From JBOGTC01 sp050692055 (GTDB lineage: Bacteria; Chloroflexota; Limnocylindria; QHBO01), in NCBI GenBank assembly GCA_050692055.1, contig JBOGTC010000162.1, positions 1 through 11,451 on the forward strand: a DNA stretch of 11,451 nucleotides. Reading direction: 5' to 3'. This document shows positions 4,356 to 11,451 of this stretch, piece by piece. Every line of letters starts with the position of its first letter. The first letter of the stretch is position 1. The position numbers and the translations under genes are program-made. The notes beneath the pieces are model-generated. The model was not told the origin of the DNA and searched no databases. It saw only the letters and a program-made list of their open reading frames with translations.

Positions 4356-5459
4356 ATGAATCGGCCTCGCAGCGATGCCCCTCGCAGCGACAACCTGCAG
4401 GATCAGCTCGCGGCCATCCGTCGGGCGGCGACGGAGCGCCTGGCGACCGCCGCGACGGCTGACGACGTCGAAACGCTGCGCCACGAGCTGCTGGGCCGCT
4501 CCGGCACGCTCACCGCCCTCATGCGGGAGCTGGGCAGCGTCGATGCCGCGCAGCGACCGGCCATCGGCCAGCTGGCCAACGAGGTTCGCGGCGAGGTCGA
4601 GACCTCCGTCAACCAGCGCATGGAGCAGCTGCGGCGCGGTGACCTCGACACGCGGCTGGCGGACGAGGCGATCGACATGAGCGCGCCGGGCCGACCGCGA
4701 CCGCTGGGCCACCTTCACCCGACGCTGACGCTGATGCGCGACCTGCGCGAGGTCTTCCACGCCTACGGGTTCGAGGTCTTCGAGGGACCCGAGATCGAGA
4801 GCGAGGAGTACAACTTCGAGCTGCTCAACATCCCGCCCGATCACCCATCGCGCGACCTGTGGGACACGCTCTACGTGGCCGAGCCGGGCGCGACCCCGCC
4901 CCGACCCGCCGACGACGGCACGATCCTGCGCACCCATACCTCGCCGGTCCAGATGCGGGCCATGCAGGCGCTCGAGCCGCCGATCCGGGTCATCACTCCC
5001 GGCCGATGCTTCCGCCACGACGCGGTCGACGCGTCGCATGGCTTCGAGTTCTTCCAGATCGAGGGGCTGGTCGTCGACCGCGATACCAGCCTCGCCGACC
5101 TCAAGGGCATGCTCGAGGAGATCGCACGGGCGCTCTATGGGCGCGAGACGCGAACGCGCTTCCGTCCCGGCTACTACCCCTTCACCGAGCCGAGCGTGAC
5201 GTTCGACGTCGGCTGCCTCGTCTGCGGCGGCGAGGGCTGCCCGGCCTGCAAGCGCAGCGGCTGGATGGCAATCCTGGGCGCCGGCATGGTCCACCCCACC
5301 GTCCTGCGCAACGCGGGATACGACCCGCACGAGTACCAGGGCTATGCCTTCGGCATGGGCCAGGACCGCATGACGATGCTGCGCCACGGGATCGCGGACA
5401 TCCGCTGGCTGTTCAGCGCCGACGTGCGCTTCGGATCGCAGTTCGCCGGGGGCCGGTAG
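4356..5459 (+). CDS. pheS: phenylalanyl-tRNA synthetase alpha subunit
   Basis: Catalytic subunit of the (alpha-beta)2 enzyme that charges tRNA(Phe); 367 residues. Residues 10-105 form the N-terminal helical arm that contacts tRNA. The class II core begins near HPTLTLMRDLREVF with the EGPEIESEEYNFELLN segment. Motif 2 is CFRHDAVDASHGFEFFQIEG (about 217-236) and motif 3 is FGMGQDRMTMLRHG (about 330-343). A CxxC-x4-CxxC knuckle (C287, C290, C295, C298) followed by SGW matches the cluster common in bacterial PheS. Start ATG 4356 has no strong Shine-Dalgarno. A few extra residues before the coiled arm make it slightly longer than the Thermus enzyme. pheT follows after 3 nt, as expected for subunits made in equal amounts. 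Confidence 0.97.
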   Translation: MNRPRSDAPRSDNLQDQLAAIRRAATERLATAATADDVETLRHELLGRSGTLTALMRELGSVDAAQRPAIGQLANEVRGEVETSVNQRMEQLRRGDLDTRLADEAIDMSAPGRPRPLGHLHPTLTLMRDLREVFHAYGFEVFEGPEIESEEYNFELLNIPPDHPSRDLWDTLYVAEPGATPPRPADDGTILRTHTSPVQMRAMQALEPPIRVITPGRCFRHDAVDASHGFEFFQIEGLVVDRDTSLADLKGMLEEIARALYGRETRTRFRPGYYPFTEPSVTFDVGCLVCGGEGCPACKRSGWMAILGAGMVHPTVLRNAGYDPHEYQGYAFGMGQDRMTMLRHGIADIRWLFSADVRFGSQFAGGR

Positions 5460-5462
5460 CCG

Positions 5463-7910
5463 ATGCTCGTCCCGCTCTCCTGGCTGCGCGACTACGCGGA
5501 TGTCCAGCTGCCACCGTCCGAGCTCGCCGAACAGCTGACCCTGCGCGGCATGGAGGTATCCGAGGTCGCGTTCGGCGGGGCGGGATGGACCGATGTCGTC
5601 GTCGGGCGGCTGCTCGGCGTGGAGCGCCATCCGAACGCGGACACGCTGTGGCTGGCCACCGTCGACATCGGCCGCGGCGAGGGCCAGGCGCTCCGGATCG
5701 TGTGCGGCGCCCAGAACCTGGAGATCGGGCAGCTCGTGCCCGTGGCGGTTGTGGGAGCGGTGCTGCCCGGCGACCGGCGCATCGAGCGCACCAAGATCCG
5801 CGGCGTCGACAGCGAGGGGATGCTGTGCAGCGCCGTGGAGCTCGGCCTGGGCACGGACGCGGAGGGCATCCACATCCTGGGCACCGACGACGAGCACGCG
5901 CTCGGCACGCCGCTGGCCGAGGTCGCGGGCGAGGTCGTCCTGGACGTGGACGTCAAGCCGAACCGCGGCGACGCGCTGTCGATGCTCGGCCTGGCGCGCG
6001 AGATCGCTGCCTTCACCGGTGCCGAGCTCCGACAGCCGTCGGTCTCGCTGACCGAAGCCGATGAGCAGACCGATGCCCGGGTCAACGTCCGTATCGACGA
6101 CCCCGAGCTGTGCCCCCGCTTCACGGCGCGCTGGCTCGACGACGTCAGGAACGGCCCATCGCCGGACTGGATGCAGCGGCGCCTCGTCGCGGTCGGCATG
6201 CGGCCAATCAGCGCCGTCGTCGACGTCACGAACTACGTCATGCACGAGCTCGGTCAGCCGCAGCACGCGTATGACGCGGACGCCGTGCCCAACGGACGCA
6301 TCGTGGTGCGGCGCGGCCGGGACGGTGAAACGCTGGAGACGATCGACCACGTCGAGCGGCCGCTGGACGAGCGGATGCTCGTGATTGCGGACGAGGAGCG
6401 CCCCATCGGCCTGGCGGGAATCATGGGCGGCGCTTCGACCGAGGTGAGCGCGAAGACGACCCGCGTCATCCTGGAGTCGGCGGTCTTCCACGGCCCCACC
6501 ATCCGCAACACGGCGCGGCGCCTGGGCCTGCGTTCGGAGGCGAGCATGCGCCACGAGAAGGGGATCGGGCCAGACCTGCCGCGCTACGCGGCGGACCGCG
6601 CCGCGGGACTCATCGCCGAGATCACCGGGGCTCACGTGACGCGCGGGATCGTCGACAACGATCCGGAGCCCAAGCCGCGACGCCGCATCGCGATGGGCGT
6701 CGCGCGCACGGAGCGGCTGCTGGGCATCGAGCTGTCTGCGTCGCGCATCGGCGAGCTGCTGCGGCCGCTGGAGTTCGAGGTGACCGAAGACGGCGACGAG
6801 CTGATGGTGGACGTGCCGCGCCATCGGCTCGACGTCATCGGCTCGGCGGACGTGTCCGAGGAGATCGCCCGAGCGTACGGCTACGAGCGCATTGGGGGCA
6901 GACTGCCGAGGGCGGCGCTGCCGCCGTATCGGTCCGACCCGTCCGAACGGCGCAATGTGCTGCGGCGCATCCTTGCGGGGCTTGGCCTCGACGAGGTGGT
7001 CAGCTACGCGCTCATCGGTCCCGAAGACCTGAGCCGGACCTCCTACGACCCCTCGGCCGGCAACCTGGTACGTATATCGAACCCGCTGAGCCGGGAGCAT
7101 TCGATCCTGCGCCCGGTGATGTATCCGTCGCTGCTCGCGGCGCTGGCCGAGAACGTGCGGCAACGGCAGGCTGACGCCTGGCTCTTCGAGCTCGGCAAGG
7201 TCTACTGGCACAACGCCGGCGAGGCGACGCCGCGCGAGCGCCGTTCCGAATCCGCGGGGACCGGCCGCTACGAGTCCTGGGAGCTCGGCATCGCGCTGCT
7301 CGGGACATCGGTCCCCAGATCCGTGGGCGAGACGCCGCGAGCGGCGGACGTGGCGGACATCAAGGGGATCGTCGACGCCCTGCACGAAGCGCTGGGTGCG
7401 CCGCGCCCGTCGTACCGCGCCGAGGAGCCGGAGAAGCGCCACGCGCATCGGCATCCGGGGCGAACCGGCCTCATCTGCGACGCGACCGGCCGAGCCTACG
7501 GCTCGCTGGGCGAGGTCCATCCCGCGGTGGCGGAGGCGTGGGGCGTGGCGGGCCGGCCGATCGACGCCGCGATCAGCGTCGACCACCTGCTGGGCCTGGT
7601 GCCCGAAGCGCATCGCGCCAGCTCCCTGCCCTCCGCTCAGCCGATCGACCGCGACCTGGCGGTGGTGATCGACGCCGGCACGCCCGTGGGCGAGCTGCTG
7701 CGCATCGCGCGCATGAGCGCGGGGCCGCTGCTGGCCGACCTGCGCCTGTTCGATGCCTACCGCGGCGAGCAGATCGGGGCCAACCGCGTGAGCTACGCGC
7801 TCAGCCTGCGCTTCCAGCCGGTACAGCCCGGCGACGAGAAGGCGGTCGAGAAGGCGATGAACAAGATTCGTGGCTCGCTTCGGCACCACCTGGGCGCCGA
7901 GATCCGGTAG
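5463..7910 (+). CDS. pheT: phenylalanyl-tRNA synthetase beta subunit
   Basis: Beta subunit of PheRS, which binds tRNA(Phe) and edits mischarged Tyr-tRNA(Phe); 815 residues, near the family's usual 790-810. Domains in order: N-terminal MLVPLSWLRDYADV; OB-fold tRNA-binding domain, residues about 41-150 (GRLLGVERHPNADTLWL, VCGAQN); the B3/B4 editing domain, about 210-395 (VVDVTNYVMHELGQPQHAYD, then GIMGG and RRLGLRSEAS); B5, about 405-480, with DVPRHRLDVIGSADVSEEIA; the catalytic-like core; and the ferredoxin-fold anticodon-binding domain from about 720 to the end, finishing with the typical KIRGSLRHHLGAEIR. All expected parts are present and unbroken. It forms an operon with pheS. Confidence 0.97.
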   Translation: MLVPLSWLRDYADVQLPPSELAEQLTLRGMEVSEVAFGGAGWTDVVVGRLLGVERHPNADTLWLATVDIGRGEGQALRIVCGAQNLEIGQLVPVAVVGAVLPGDRRIERTKIRGVDSEGMLCSAVELGLGTDAEGIHILGTDDEHALGTPLAEVAGEVVLDVDVKPNRGDALSMLGLAREIAAFTGAELRQPSVSLTEADEQTDARVNVRIDDPELCPRFTARWLDDVRNGPSPDWMQRRLVAVGMRPISAVVDVTNYVMHELGQPQHAYDADAVPNGRIVVRRGRDGETLETIDHVERPLDERMLVIADEERPIGLAGIMGGASTEVSAKTTRVILESAVFHGPTIRNTARRLGLRSEASMRHEKGIGPDLPRYAADRAAGLIAEITGAHVTRGIVDNDPEPKPRRRIAMGVARTERLLGIELSASRIGELLRPLEFEVTEDGDELMVDVPRHRLDVIGSADVSEEIARAYGYERIGGRLPRAALPPYRSDPSERRNVLRRILAGLGLDEVVSYALIGPEDLSRTSYDPSAGNLVRISNPLSREHSILRPVMYPSLLAALAENVRQRQADAWLFELGKVYWHNAGEATPRERRSESAGTGRYESWELGIALLGTSVPRSVGETPRAADVADIKGIVDALHEALGAPRPSYRAEEPEKRHAHRHPGRTGLICDATGRAYGSLGEVHPAVAEAWGVAGRPIDAAISVDHLLGLVPEAHRASSLPSAQPIDRDLAVVIDAGTPVGELLRIARMSAGPLLADLRLFDAYRGEQIGANRVSYALSLRFQPVQPGDEKAVEKAMNKIRGSLRHHLGAEIR

Positions 7911-8005
7911 CTCATTAGTTCCTTCCACCGCCTGCCTGCGGCTGGTACCCTAGCGCGCGCCCGATGAGGGTCCGAGCCACCCGAGCTGGAGGCAAGTCGC
8001 ATCAC

Positions 8006-8560
8006 GTGGAGCTGATCTCAGAGCTGAGCTGGGTCGACCTGGCGATCATCGTGCTGCTGGCCGGCGGCGTCTTCGCCGGCTTCACGCAGGGAATGATCCG
8101 GTACGTGCTGAACGCGGTGGCCGTGATCGTTGCCTTTGTCGTGGCCGCCCAGCTGAAGGGCCCGTTGACGGACATCCTCGGCTTCTGGACCGCCTTCGAC
8201 CGCGAGGGCCGGGAGCTCCTCATCTTCGTGCTGCTCTTCGCCGGCCTCGTGACCGGAGGCTGGTTCGTCATCCGCACCTTCTATCGGCGCACGCGGCTGC
8301 CGGTGGCCAAGCAGCTCGACGAGCTCGGCGGCGCGGTCTTCGGCTTCGTCTTCGCCGCCATGGTGCTGACCTTCCAGCTGATCGTGTTCGACAGCTTCTT
8401 CCAGGGAGGCGGGGGGGCGGGCGGCCTGCTGGGTGGCTATTACGGCGCGATGAACGACTCGCTCATCATCGAGTTCTTCCGCCAGACGATCATCCCGACG
8501 GCCGGCGCCGCGGCCCGTCCGTTCGTACCGAGCGAGATCGCCCGCCTCCTCTTCCCGTGA
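8006..8560 (+). CDS. cvpA: CvpA-family membrane protein
   Basis: Small inner-membrane protein of the CvpA (colicin V production) family, 184 residues from GTG 8006. Four hydrophobic segments are seen: 9-28 (WVDLAIIVLLAGG), 33-50, 71-89 and 108-128. The last carries the family's LGGAVFGF signature. A glycine-rich stretch (133-147) and an amphipathic C-terminal part follow. Biochemical role is not settled; the family is linked to colicin V production, purF expression and envelope stress in proteobacteria. Start: GGAGG (7988-7992) lies 13 nt before GTG 8006, and WVD right after the start is usual for the family. An upstream ATG at 7964 gives 14 further residues but has no ribosome binding site. 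A weak TANNNT box (TACCCT, 7946-7951) could be the -10 of a separate promoter. Its stop overlaps the start of the next gene. Confidence 0.88.
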   Translation: MELISELSWVDLAIIVLLAGGVFAGFTQGMIRYVLNAVAVIVAFVVAAQLKGPLTDILGFWTAFDREGRELLIFVLLFAGLVTGGWFVIRTFYRRTRLPVAKQLDELGGAVFGFVFAAMVLTFQLIVFDSFFQGGGGAGGLLGGYYGAMNDSLIIEFFRQTIIPTAGAAARPFVPSEIARLLFP

Positions 8561-9180
8561 GCCCGCCGGTGGTGGGCGGCGCGGTGATCGCCGGCGCGCC
8601 GGCCGCAGCACGTCCGTGGTTCGACCGCCCTGCGCTGGAGGTCGCCCGCGACCTGCTGGGGACGAGGCTCGTCCATGAGGCTCCGGCCGGGATCGTGGGC
8701 GGGCGCATCGTGGAGGTCGAGGCTTACCAGGGTCCCGAGGATCTCGCCGCGCACTCTTCCCGTGGCCAGACCGCGCGCAACGCGGTGATGTTCGGAGCTC
8801 CCGGCCACCTCTACGTGTATCTGATCTACGGGATGCATCACTGCCTGAACGTCGTCTGCGGGCCCGGCCTCAAGCCCGAGGCCGTGCTCATCCGCGCGCT
8901 GGCCGTCGACGAGGGGATCGACCTCGCGCGCAAGCGTCGCGGCATGGACGTTCCGCCGAGCCGGCTCGCCTCCGGACCCGGCAATGCAGGCCGCGCGCTC
9001 GGCATAGATCGCAGCTTCAACGGCAGCGACCTGCTCGCTGGGCCGGTCCGCCTGGCGCCGGGTGCGCGCCCCGACCGCGTCGACCGCGGGCCTCGCGTGG
9101 GCGTCGACTACGCCGGCACCTGGGCGGCGCGACGCCTGCGCTTCTGGATCGCCGACGATGAGCACGTCTTCCGTACCTGA
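8557..9180 (+). CDS. mpg: 3-methyladenine (alkyladenine) DNA glycosylase, AAG/MPG family
   Basis: Base-excision repair enzyme that flips out and removes alkylated or deaminated purines (3-methyladenine, 7-methylguanine, hypoxanthine); 207 residues, normal for bacterial members. Active-site residues fit human AAG in order and spacing: catalytic E55 and Y57 (VEVEAYQG; human E125, Y127), H66 (AAHSSRGQT; H136), the intercalating-loop-side Y88 (LYVYLIYGMHHC; Y159), N98 (N169) and R113 (VLIRAL; R182). The GTG start overlaps the cvpA stop as GTGA, and its own end overlaps mutS2 by 23 nt, so the three genes are probably translated together. In Bacillus the corresponding place between cvpA and mutS2 holds polX, another base-excision repair gene. 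It is also called aag or, in Bacillus, aag/yxlJ. Confidence 0.95.
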   Translation: MSPPVVGGAVIAGAPAAARPWFDRPALEVARDLLGTRLVHEAPAGIVGGRIVEVEAYQGPEDLAAHSSRGQTARNAVMFGAPGHLYVYLIYGMHHCLNVVCGPGLKPEAVLIRALAVDEGIDLARKRRGMDVPPSRLASGPGNAGRALGIDRSFNGSDLLAGPVRLAPGARPDRVDRGPRVGVDYAGTWAARRLRFWIADDEHVFRT

Positions 9181-11451
9181 CCCCGCTCCTGGCGTCGCGG
9201 CCGATCCCTCGACGCTGCGGGCGCTCGAATTCGCCGCCATCGTGGAGCAGCTGGCAACGCTGGCCGCCTTCCCGCCCTCGCGCGAGCTGGCACTGCAGAC
9301 GCAGCCCATGGCCGATGCCGAGCATGTCCAGCTGTTGCAGGCACAGACCGATGAGGCCGCCCAGCTGCTCGAGGAGCAGGCACAGGCCACGATCGGCTCC
9401 GCCCGCGACGTTCGTGCTGCTCTGGAGCGCGCGGCACGCGGCGGCCGGCTGACACCCGCCGAGCTGCTGGAGATCGCCGATACGCTCGAGGCGACGGAGC
9501 GTTTCGCGGCACGCCTCGCTGCCTGGCGCGCGCCGCACCTGTCCGGCGTCCACGAGGAGCTGGATCCGGCCCCGGAGCTGCGCCAGCGCATCTCGCGCAG
9601 CGTGGACGAGGCTGGGGAGCTGCTCGACAGCGCATCGTCGGAGCTTGCCGCCATCCGCAAGCGGCTGCGGACCGCCCAGGACCGGGTCCGCGAGCGCCTC
9701 AACGCCATGCTGCGCTCGACGCAGCTGGCCGGCGTCATCGGCGATCCCATCGTCACCGTCCGCGCCGGGCGTTATGTGATCCCCATCCGGGCCGAGGCGA
9801 AGGGCCGGCTGAAGGGGATCGTCCACGACCAGAGCGCGTCGGGCGCGACGCTCTTCGTGGAGCCGCTCACCGTGGTCGAGCTCAACAACGCCTGGACCGA
9901 GGCCACGCTGGCCGAGGAACGCGAGGAGGAGCGCATCCTCGATGAGCTCTCGCGGGCCGTCGAAGAGCGTGCGGATGCGCTGCGCGCATCGCTCGCCGCG
10001 CTCGCCCGATCCGACCTGTGGATGGCGCGCGCCCGCCTCGGCTCGCAGCTCGACGCGGTGCGGCCGGCGCCGGCAGACGACGCCGCGGAGCTGCTCGCGG
10101 CACGGCACCCGTTGCTGGGCGAGGCGGCGGTGCCCATCGACCTGCGCATCGGCGAGCGCTTCGGCTACCGGGCGATCGTCGTGACCGGGCCGAACACCGG
10201 CGGCAAGACGGTCTCGCTCAAGACACTCGGCCTGCTGGCGCTCATGCACCAGGCCGGCCTTCGGGTGCCCGCGGCCGAAGGCGCGCGGCTGCCGGTCTAT
10301 CGGCGCGTCATGGCCGACATCGGTGACGAGCAGAGCATCGCGCAGTCTCTCTCGACCTTCAGCAGCCACCTGCGCAACGTGGTGCGCTTCATCGTCGCTG
10401 CCGGCCCGGGCACGCTCGTTCTGCTCGACGAGGTCGGCGCCGGGACCGATCCGAACGAGGGCTCGGCCCTGGCCATGGCGATCGTGACGCGCCTGCTCGA
10501 CGCCGGAGCCACCGTCGCCGCCACCACGCATTACGCCGAGCTGAAGAGCTTCGCCACCGAGCATCCGGGCGTGACGAATGCCGCGGTCGAATTCGACGTG
10601 CGCACGCTGCAGCCCACCTACCGGCTGAGCATCGGCCTGCCCGGCAAGAGCCAGGCGTTCGCCATCGCCGAGCGCCTGGGCCTCCCGGGCGATGTCCTGG
10701 CCGACGCGCGACAGCGCCTCTCGGCCGAGCACGCCAGCATGGAGGAGACGCTGGGGGCCATCGCCCGCGCACAGGAGGCGCAGTCGGAGGCGCTCGACAG
10801 CGCACAGGACGAGCGCGCGGCCGCAGCCGAGGAGCGCGAACGCGCACGCTCCGGCGTGAGCCGCGCGCGGCACGAGGCGGCGAAGATCCTGGCCGAGGCC
10901 CGGCGCGCCGCCGACGACCTCCTGGCACGCTCGGAGCGCGAGGTGGCCGAGGCCCGGCGCGAGCTCACGCGCCAGCGGAACCTGGCCGGCGGCGGCCCCG
11001 GCACGGCCGTCGGCACCGCCTTCGACGAGCTGACCCGCCGGGCGGCTCGCGCGCGGGAGGAGACCGCCGCCCCCGCCGACGTCGATCCCGGAGCGCCGCA
11101 GCCGCGCGTGGGGCTCTGGGGCCGATCTCGCACGCTCGGCAGCACGGGGCGGATTGTCGAGATCAGCGGTCGAACGGGACGCGTCACGCTCGAGACCGAG
11201 GGCGCACGGCTCGTCATCCCGGCAGACGACGTGGAGGTCGTGCCCGAGCCCGTCAGCGGGCCGACGCCGCGTGATCGGGACGCCGAGGAGATGCGGCGCC
11301 GCGCGGCAGCTCGCGTCTCACCCTCGCTCGACCTGCACGGGGAGCGGGTGGAGGCGGCGCTGGAACGCCTCGGGTCCTATCTCGACGAGGCGCTGCTGGC
11401 GGGGCTGGACAGCGTGGTCATCGTGCACGGCATCGGCACCGGTGCGCTGCG
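9158..11451 (+). CDS. mutS2: MutS2 ATPase/endonuclease, 3' end beyond the window
   Basis: Incomplete: 764 codons are present and the frame is open at the right edge; the family is about 780 residues, so little is missing. The N-terminal part (LEFAAIVEQL) leads into the MutS core/lever helices, with VRAGRYVIPI and GIVHDQSASGATLFVEPLTV. Walker A is GPNTGGKT (344-351) and Walker B LVLLDEVGAGTDP with D424 and E425. A long Ala/Glu/Arg coiled coil covers about 525-625, followed by a small beta-rich KOW-like segment (GRTGRVTLETEG). The C-terminal Smr nuclease domain begins at LDLHG (724-728) and includes HGIGTGALR at the edge. MutS2 lacks the mismatch-recognition domain of MutS. It is linked to suppression of recombination in Helicobacter and to splitting or cleavage at collided ribosomes in Bacillus. 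ATG 9158 is the first plausible start and lies inside the end of mpg; the ribosome binding site is weak, suggesting translational coupling. Confidence 0.96.
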   Translation, partial: MSTSSVPDPAPGVAADPSTLRALEFAAIVEQLATLAAFPPSRELALQTQPMADAEHVQLLQAQTDEAAQLLEEQAQATIGSARDVRAALERAARGGRLTPAELLEIADTLEATERFAARLAAWRAPHLSGVHEELDPAPELRQRISRSVDEAGELLDSASSELAAIRKRLRTAQDRVRERLNAMLRSTQLAGVIGDPIVTVRAGRYVIPIRAEAKGRLKGIVHDQSASGATLFVEPLTVVELNNAWTEATLAEEREEERILDELSRAVEERADALRASLAALARSDLWMARARLGSQLDAVRPAPADDAAELLAARHPLLGEAAVPIDLRIGERFGYRAIVVTGPNTGGKTVSLKTLGLLALMHQAGLRVPAAEGARLPVYRRVMADIGDEQSIAQSLSTFSSHLRNVVRFIVAAGPGTLVLLDEVGAGTDPNEGSALAMAIVTRLLDAGATVAATTHYAELKSFATEHPGVTNAAVEFDVRTLQPTYRLSIGLPGKSQAFAIAERLGLPGDVLADARQRLSAEHASMEETLGAIARAQEAQSEALDSAQDERAAAAEERERARSGVSRARHEAAKILAEARRAADDLLARSEREVAEARRELTRQRNLAGGGPGTAVGTAFDELTRRAARAREETAAPADVDPGAPQPRVGLWGRSRTLGSTGRIVEISGRTGRVTLETEGARLVIPADDVEVVPEPVSGPTPRDRDAEEMRRRAAARVSPSLDLHGERVEAALERLGSYLDEALLAGLDSVVIVHGIGTGAL

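Noticed and set aside
4108..4359. Small frame ending in an ATGA overlap with pheS
   Set aside because: Composition is typical of read-through non-coding GC-rich DNA, and there is no ribosome binding site before ATG 4108. Kept only as a question in the findings.
4859..6064. A 401-codon + strand frame overlapping pheS and pheT
   Set aside because: It is out of frame with both real genes, arginine- and proline-rich, and spans their junction.
4284..7928. An open frame of 1214 codons on the - strand, opposite pheS and pheT
   Set aside because: It lies wholly opposite two certain genes that share a frame. High GC at third codon positions removes stop codons from this antisense frame. Its translation is Arg-, Ala-, His- and Val-rich with no recognisable domain.
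9017..10873. An open frame of 618 codons on the - strand, opposite mutS2
   Set aside because: Same GC-driven cause; the + strand frame has clear MutS2 motifs throughout, and the antisense product resembles no protein.
1..11451. A defence, mobile or otherwise undescribed multi-gene system
   Set aside because: All large genes are recognised housekeeping or repair genes in a plausible conserved order. No transposase, integrase, toxin-antitoxin, phage or CRISPR signal was seen.

Overview
The window is about 11.4 kb of high-GC bacterial chromosome with every recognisable gene on the + strand. It looks like core housekeeping DNA. Layout: thrS, a small VOC-fold gene, infC-rpmI-rplT, pheS-pheT, cvpA, an alkyladenine DNA glycosylase gene (mpg/aag), and mutS2, which runs off the right edge. 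I see no IS element, phage gene, CRISPR array, tRNA or rRNA. The GC content, frequent GTG starts, and the gene order suggest a high-GC Gram-positive-like (Terrabacteria) lineage. Uncultivated Chloroflexota is my best guess, held with low confidence because it rests on impression and not on a search.

Region by region. (1) 46-1866: threonyl-tRNA synthetase, apparently without the usual N-terminal TGS domain. (2) 1858-2282: a spacer of about 400 bp with two stem-loops next to the thrS stop and two near-identical 16-bp dyad elements 114 bp apart. (3) 2283-2648: a 121-residue VOC-fold protein of unknown role. (4) 2645-4077: a self-contained translation operon. A good sigma70-type promoter overlaps the VOC stop codon. 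A short leader with a GC-rich stem-loop follows, then infC, rpmI and rplT, then two strong hairpins. infC most probably starts at a non-canonical ATC codon placed 9 nt after a perfect AAGGAG. (5) 4081-4355: 275 bp with no gene I can support. (6) 4356-7910: pheS and pheT, 3 nt apart. (7) 8006-11451: cvpA, mpg and mutS2, overlapping by 4 and 23 nt.

How the genes work together: regions 1, 4 and 6 supply charged Thr- and Phe-tRNA, initiation factor 3 and two large-subunit proteins. Region 7 couples a membrane protein with base-excision repair and a MutS2 ATPase linked to ribosome rescue or recombination control. The cvpA-mpg-mutS2 order resembles the cvpA-polX-mutS2 order downstream of pheST in Bacillus, with the glycosylase in the position of PolX.

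I did not find an undescribed multi-gene system. The most interesting signals are the AUC start and leader of infC, the 60-residue IF3 tail, the paired dyad elements, the TGS-less thrS, and the polX-to-mpg swap.
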